Assembly (NCBI GenBank): GCA_020216925.1
Contig: JAIWOL010000120.1
Coordinates: forward strand, 1 to 10,000
DNA: 10,000 nucleotides
Source: Thiobacillus sp.
GTDB taxonomy: Bacteria > Pseudomonadota > Gammaproteobacteria > Burkholderiales > Thiobacillaceae
Direction of reading: 5' to 3'
In this document: in pieces, positions 6,921 to 10,000 of the stretch
How positions within the stretch are numbered: the first letter of the stretch is position 1
How the letters are laid out: every line of letters begins with the position of its first letter
Notes under the pieces: generated by a model
Databases searched by the model: none
What the model was told of the DNA's origin: nothing
The model's input: only the letters and a program-made list of their open reading frames with translations
Translations under genes and position numbers: made by a program

Positions 6921-7492
6921 ACGGCGAGCAAACGCGCAGTCAAAATTTCGATGTCGCCGCCCGGGGCGCGCGTGAAGCCGCTTTTGGCAAACTGATGCCA
7001 GCGGCCCACGACAGTGCAGAGAAGAAGATTGGCGAGAGGCGCACTGCACTCGGCCGAGGGATCGCCGGCAAGACGAAGACATTGACGCAACTGTGCTTCG
7101 AGTCGGTCATGCAGCTGATTGATCCGTTTCTGCAAGCGCTCGTTCTCGTGAACCAGCGCTTCTCCAATCAGTACGCGCGTCATGCCCGGATTTTTCGCGG
7201 CAAAGTTCAACAGCATGGCCAGAATGGCTTCAGCCTGGGCGATGTATGAAGAAGTGTCGGCCGTGATGCGCGCGATCAGTCCGAACAGGGTTTGTTCGAT
7301 GAACTCGATCAGGCCTTCGTACATCTGTGCCTTGCTGGAAAAGTGCCGGTACAGCGCAGCTTCCGACACGCCAATGCGGGCAGCGAGCGCGGCCGTGGTG
7401 ATTTTTTCCGGCTGTGGCTCCTGCAGCATGGCGGCGAGCGTTTGCAGAATTTGCAGACGGCGCTCGCCGGGTTTCCTGGCTTCCCCTTCCAT
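6908..7492 (-). CDS. slmA: Nucleoid occlusion factor SlmA (TetR family)
   Basis: DNA-binding division regulator that, when bound to its chromosomal sites, antagonises FtsZ polymerisation over the nucleoid. The 194 residues are close to the usual 198 or so. The TetR-type helix-turn-helix covers about 30-52, with recognition segment VSEAALYRHFSSKAQMYEGLIEF. The C-terminal helical half carries GMTRVLIGEALVHENERLQ and a long RINQLHDRLEAQLRQ helix, both typical of SlmA. The ATG at 7492 is supported by AAGGA at 7503-7499, 6 nt upstream. The gene follows the tRNA on the same strand by 52 nt. A -10-like GATAAT (7526-7521) lacks a matching -35, so transcription may come partly from rpoD. Its last 13 bp overlap the 3' end of the opposing moeB gene. 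Confidence 0.93.
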   Translation of the reverse strand: MEGEARKPGERRLQILQTLAAMLQEPQPEKITTAALAARIGVSEAALYRHFSSKAQMYEGLIEFIEQTLFGLIARITADTSSYIAQAEAILAMLLNFAAKNPGMTRVLIGEALVHENERLQKRINQLHDRLEAQLRQCLRLAGDPSAECSAPLANLLLCTVVGRWHQFAKSGFTRAPGGDIEILTARLLAVHPA

Positions 7493-7544
7493 CGATCATC
7501 CTTGTCGTTTTCGTGACCGGATTATCGGCGAAATTGGAAAATTT

Positions 7545-7621
<77 letters not shown>

Positions 7622-7638
7622 GGGTGAAAGTATCCGGC

Positions 7639-9555
7639 TTATTGCTCCCCGCTACCGACAAAGCTCTTCAGCTTTTCTGAACGGCTGGGGTGACGCAGCT
7701 TGCGCAGGGCTTTGGCTTCGATCTGGCGGATGCGCTCACGGGTGACGTCGAACTGCTTGCCGACCTCTTCCAGCGTGTGGTCGGTGTTCATTTCGATGCC
7801 GAAGCGCATGCGCAGCACCTTGGCTTCGCGCGAGGTCAGGCTATCCAGCACTTCGCGGGTGGCGTCGCGCAGGTTGGCGTAAATCGCCGAATCGTCGGGC
7901 GAGAGTGTGCTCGAATCTTCGATGAAGTCGCCCAGATGCGAATCCTCGTCGTCGCCGATCGGCGTTTCCATGGAGATCGGCTCCTTGGCAATCTTCATGA
8001 TCTTGCGGATTTTGTCTTCCGGCATTTCCATCTTGATCGCCAGTGTCGCGGGGTCGGGTTCGATGCCGGTTTCCTGAAGAATCTGGCGGCTGATTCGGTT
8101 CATTTTGTTGATCGTTTCGATCATGTGCACCGGGATACGGATGGTGCGCGCCTGATCGGCGATCGAGCGGGTGATGGCCTGACGGATCCACCACGTCGCA
8201 TAGGTCGAGAATTTGTAGCCGCGGCGGTATTCGAATTTGTCGACCGCCTTCATCAGGCCGATGTTGCCTTCCTGGATCAGGTCGAGGAATTGCAGGCCGC
8301 GGTTGGTGTATTTCTTGGCGATGGAAATGACCAGCCGCAGGTTGGCCTCGATCATCTCGCGCTTGGCGCGGCGCGCCTTGGCCTCGCCAGTGGACATTTG
8401 CTTGTTGATGTCCTTGAGGTTCTTGATCGGCAGGCCGACGCGATCCTGCATGGCGATCAGCGCTTCCTGATGCGCCTTGATTTCGTATTGCAGACGGGCG
8501 AGCGTCGAGCAGTAGCCTTTTTTGGCGGCGATTTCCTTGTCCAGCCAGGCAAGATTGGTTTCGTTGCCGGGGAAGGACTTGATGAAGTGCGCGCGCGGCA
8601 TGCCGGAGCGGTTGACGCAAAAGTCCATGATCTTGCGCTCGTGCGAACGGATTTCTTCCACCGCGTTGCGAATCTGTTCGCAGAGATTGTCCACCTGGCG
8701 AACCGAAAAGCGGATCGCCATCAGCAACTCGGTCACTTCGTTCTGCGCCTTCAGGTGCTGCGGACTGCCGAGGCCGTATTTGGCGTGGGCGCTCTGTGCC
8801 TTTTTGTATGCCTTGCGGATGTACTCGAACTGCGCGAGCGCCTCGGCCTTGAGCTGGGCGAGATTGGCAGCGGCGACAGCGGCGCTCGCATCTTCGTCCT
8901 CTTCTTCGTCTTCGGCGACTTCTTCGACTTCTGCCTCCTCGTTATCAGAGGCTTCGGCCTCGACTTCCACAAACCCGTCAATCAGTTCGTCGATGCGCAG
9001 CTCGTCTTTTTCGACTTGAGCGGCCATGTCGAGAATCTGCTGGATGGTGAGCGGGCACGAGGAAATGGCCTGCACCATGTGGCGCAGACCTTCCTCGATG
9101 CGTTTGGCGATCTCGATTTCGCCTTCGCGGGTGAGCAGGTCGACAGAGCCCATTTCGCGCATGTACATGCGCACCGGGTCGGTGGTGCGGCCAAATTCGG
9201 AATCGACGGTGGTCAGCGCCTGCTCGGCTTCGGCGACGACATCTTCGTCGGCCACGGCGGGCGCGGCTTCCTGCATGAGCAGGGTTTCAGCGTCCGGCGC
9301 TTCGTCGTAGACCTGGATGCCCATGTCGTTGATCATGCTGATCACGCCTTCGATCTGGTCGGCGTCCAGCACCTCGTCGGGCAGGTGGTCGTTGATTTCG
9401 GCGTAGGTCAGGAATCCCCGTTCCTTGCCCAGGATGATCAGGTTCTTGAGCTGGGTGCGACGGGCTTCGGCCTCGACCGGGGTCAGCTCCTTGGTAGTGA
9501 TGAGCGCTTCGGGTTTTTTGGCACCACCGCCCGGTTTTCTTCCACGTACTGCCAC
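7639..9555 (-). CDS. rpoD: RNA polymerase primary sigma factor RpoD (sigma-70)
   Basis: Housekeeping sigma factor that directs core RNA polymerase to promoters of growth genes. The 638 residues contain region 1.1 (about 25-85) and region 1.2 (about 124-157, [20 protein letters not shown]). A large non-conserved region (about 158-395) includes a Glu/Asp-rich stretch at 205-232. Region 2 (about 402-462) has [20 protein letters not shown] and the -10-recognition segment [15 protein letters not shown]. Region 3 covers about 480-556. Region 4 (about 571-634) carries the -35-recognition helix [19 protein letters not shown]. The start codon is GTG, supported by GGAG at 9566-9563, 7 nt upstream, and by the [10 protein letters not shown] opening. 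dnaG lies upstream and a tRNA directly downstream. A consensus promoter and two inverted repeats occupy the 114-bp gap before it. Confidence 0.98.
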   Translation of the reverse strand: MAVRGRKPGGGAKKPEALITTKELTPVEAEARRTQLKNLIILGKERGFLTYAEINDHLPDEVLDADQIEGVISMINDMGIQVYDEAPDAETLLMQEAAPAVADEDVVAEAEQALTTVDSEFGRTTDPVRMYMREMGSVDLLTREGEIEIAKRIEEGLRHMVQAISSCPLTIQQILDMAAQVEKDELRIDELIDGFVEVEAEASDNEEAEVEEVAEDEEEDEDASAAVAAANLAQLKAEALAQFEYIRKAYKKAQSAHAKYGLGSPQHLKAQNEVTELLMAIRFSVRQVDNLCEQIRNAVEEIRSHERKIMDFCVNRSGMPRAHFIKSFPGNETNLAWLDKEIAAKKGYCSTLARLQYEIKAHQEALIAMQDRVGLPIKNLKDINKQMSTGEAKARRAKREMIEANLRLVISIAKKYTNRGLQFLDLIQEGNIGLMKAVDKFEYRRGYKFSTYATWWIRQAITRSIADQARTIRIPVHMIETINKMNRISRQILQETGIEPDPATLAIKMEMPEDKIRKIMKIAKEPISMETPIGDDEDSHLGDFIEDSSTLSPDDSAIYANLRDATREVLDSLTSREAKVLRMRFGIEMNTDHTLEEVGKQFDVTRERIRQIEAKALRKLRHPSRSEKLKSFVGSGEQ

Positions 9556-9573
9556 AGGGATTCTCCGCTCAGG

Positions 9574-9608
9574 TTTTCTGGCAAGCCGCGCACGGCCAGA
9601 CCAGAAAA
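9574..9608 (-). promoter_or_regulatory. Inverted repeat in the rpoD 5' leader
   Basis: Perfect 8-bp arms, TTTTCTGG (9574-9581) and CCAGAAAA (9601-9608), enclose 19 bases that can add an inner GCCG/CGGC stem. The element lies between the predicted transcription start (near 9620) and the rpoD ribosome-binding site (9566-9563). It could fold in the leader RNA and shield or stabilise the start region. No U-tract follows the hairpin, so it is not an intrinsic terminator. Its function is unknown. Confidence 0.5.
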
Positions 9609-9615
9609 ATCTTTC

Positions 9616-9645
9616 AAAAACCGGGCATTATACTGCAAGCCCGGT
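9616..9645 (-). terminator. Intrinsic terminator of dnaG
   Basis: On the - strand, a perfect 7-bp stem ACCGGGC (9645-9639) / GCCCGGT (9626-9620) with a 12-nt loop is followed by Ts, giving TTTTT across 9620-9616. It starts 25 nt after the dnaG stop codon, so it fits a Rho-independent terminator separating dnaG from rpoD. The T-tract is short, so partial read-through is likely. Its loop contains the rpoD -10 box. Confidence 0.7.
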
Positions 9646-9654
9646 CATTGTCTT
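9627..9654 (-). promoter_or_regulatory. rpoD promoter
   Basis: A perfect -10 TATAAT (9632-9627) is preceded by a 16-nt spacer and a -35-like AAGACA (9654-9649, 4 of 6 matches to TTGACA). Transcription would start near 9620, about 65 nt upstream of the rpoD GTG. The -10 lies entirely in the loop of the dnaG terminator hairpin. Confidence 0.7.
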
Positions 9655-9669
9655 GACATTTTCTGCAAG

Positions 9670-10000
9670 CTAAGACCGTGCCAGTTCGGTCAATTCGGCA
9701 TGTTCTGCCGCGCTCAGGCTGGATAGCGGGCGTGCAGCCAGCTCTGCCATTCTGCGGCGCCGCCAGTCGGCACGAATCTGCTTGATCGCACCGTCGAACT
9801 CCGTGTTCCAGTCCCATTGCTCGTCGGTGACCAGCAGATCGATCATCAGTTCATCGATGAACGTGGCCAGCGGGCTGCCACGTGCTGCCTCGGCCAGCAT
9901 GGCGGGGTGCTTGTCCGGGCCCTGTGCCGGCAGCCATTCTGCCAGTTCGCGCAGGGGGTGACTCATTGGGTCATTCGGATCGAACCAGCGCGTATCGACT
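9670..10000 (-). CDS. dnaG: DNA primase DnaG, C-terminal end, cut by window edge
   Basis: The last 110 codons of an open frame that enters from the right edge and stops with TAG at 9672-9670. An internal ATG at 9966 is not the start, because the frame continues upstream through WFDPNDP to the window edge. The helical sequence (LRELAEWLPAQ, FIDELMIDLLV, EFDGAIKQIRADWRRRRMAEL, and LSSLSAAEHAELTEL at the end) fits the DnaB-helicase-binding C-terminal domain of primases, which is poorly conserved. The assignment also rests on its position directly upstream of rpoD, the standard dnaG-rpoD pairing. The TOPRIM and zinc-binding domains that would settle it lie outside the window. Full-length primase makes RNA primers at the replication fork. 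Confidence 0.82.
   Translation of the reverse strand, partial: VDTRWFDPNDPMSHPLRELAEWLPAQGPDKHPAMLAEAARGSPLATFIDELMIDLLVTDEQWDWNTEFDGAIKQIRADWRRRRMAELAARPLSSLSAAEHAELTELARS

Noticed and set aside
7690..9726. Very long open frame (678 codons) on the + strand opposite rpoD
   Set aside because: It mirrors the codon pattern of rpoD, whose motifs are unmistakable. The antisense translation is compositionally biased (Phe, Asp, His, Gly rich), shows no domain, and is the usual shadow of a high-GC gene.

Overview
This is a high-GC chromosomal window with ordinary bacterial core genes. The gene content and order suggest a betaproteobacterium: gpmI-envC-ctpA-(small gene)-moeB on the + strand, and dnaG-rpoD-tRNA-slmA on the - strand. 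A Nitrosomonadales or Thiobacillus-like sulfur-metabolising lineage is plausible but inferred only. No insertion sequence, phage gene, CRISPR array or rRNA is visible. Genes fill almost the whole window, and no gene-free stretch exceeds 300 bases.

Layout. Positions 1-818 (-) hold the N-terminal part of a periplasmic adaptor of an RND-type efflux pump, running off the left edge. Upstream of it is an AT-rich promoter with a 10-bp palindrome over the -10 box. Positions 996-1325 (-) encode a small ArsR-family repressor. Its only two cysteines are spaced as in the persulfide sensors SqrR and BigR. A divergent AT-rich region (about 1401-1440) separates it from a tightly packed + strand run: gpmI (phosphoglycerate mutase), envC (amidase activator), ctpA (S41 protease), a 131-residue unrecognised protein, and moeB (E1-like adenylyltransferase). 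gpmI, envC and ctpA lie 1-2 bases apart and are probably one operon joining glycolysis with envelope and cell-division functions.

moeB ends tail-to-tail with slmA (-), overlapping it by 13 bp. slmA follows a tRNA with anticodon CAT, probably lysidine-modified tRNA-Ile2. That tRNA starts 17 nt after the rpoD stop codon. rpoD (sigma-70) has a GTG start and is preceded by the C-terminal end of dnaG (primase), which runs off the right edge. The order primase, sigma-70, tRNA, division regulator recalls the macromolecular-synthesis operon, here without visible rpsU and with added tRNA and slmA.

The most interesting signals are regulatory. (1) A dithiol ArsR repressor has candidate operators on both sides. 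(2) An intrinsic terminator behind dnaG carries the consensus -10 box of the rpoD promoter inside its hairpin loop. (3) A further perfect 8-bp inverted repeat lies in the rpoD leader. (4) A conserved-looking small protein, possibly with a metal-binding-like fold but no metal motif, sits between ctpA and moeB. No clearly new multi-gene system was found.
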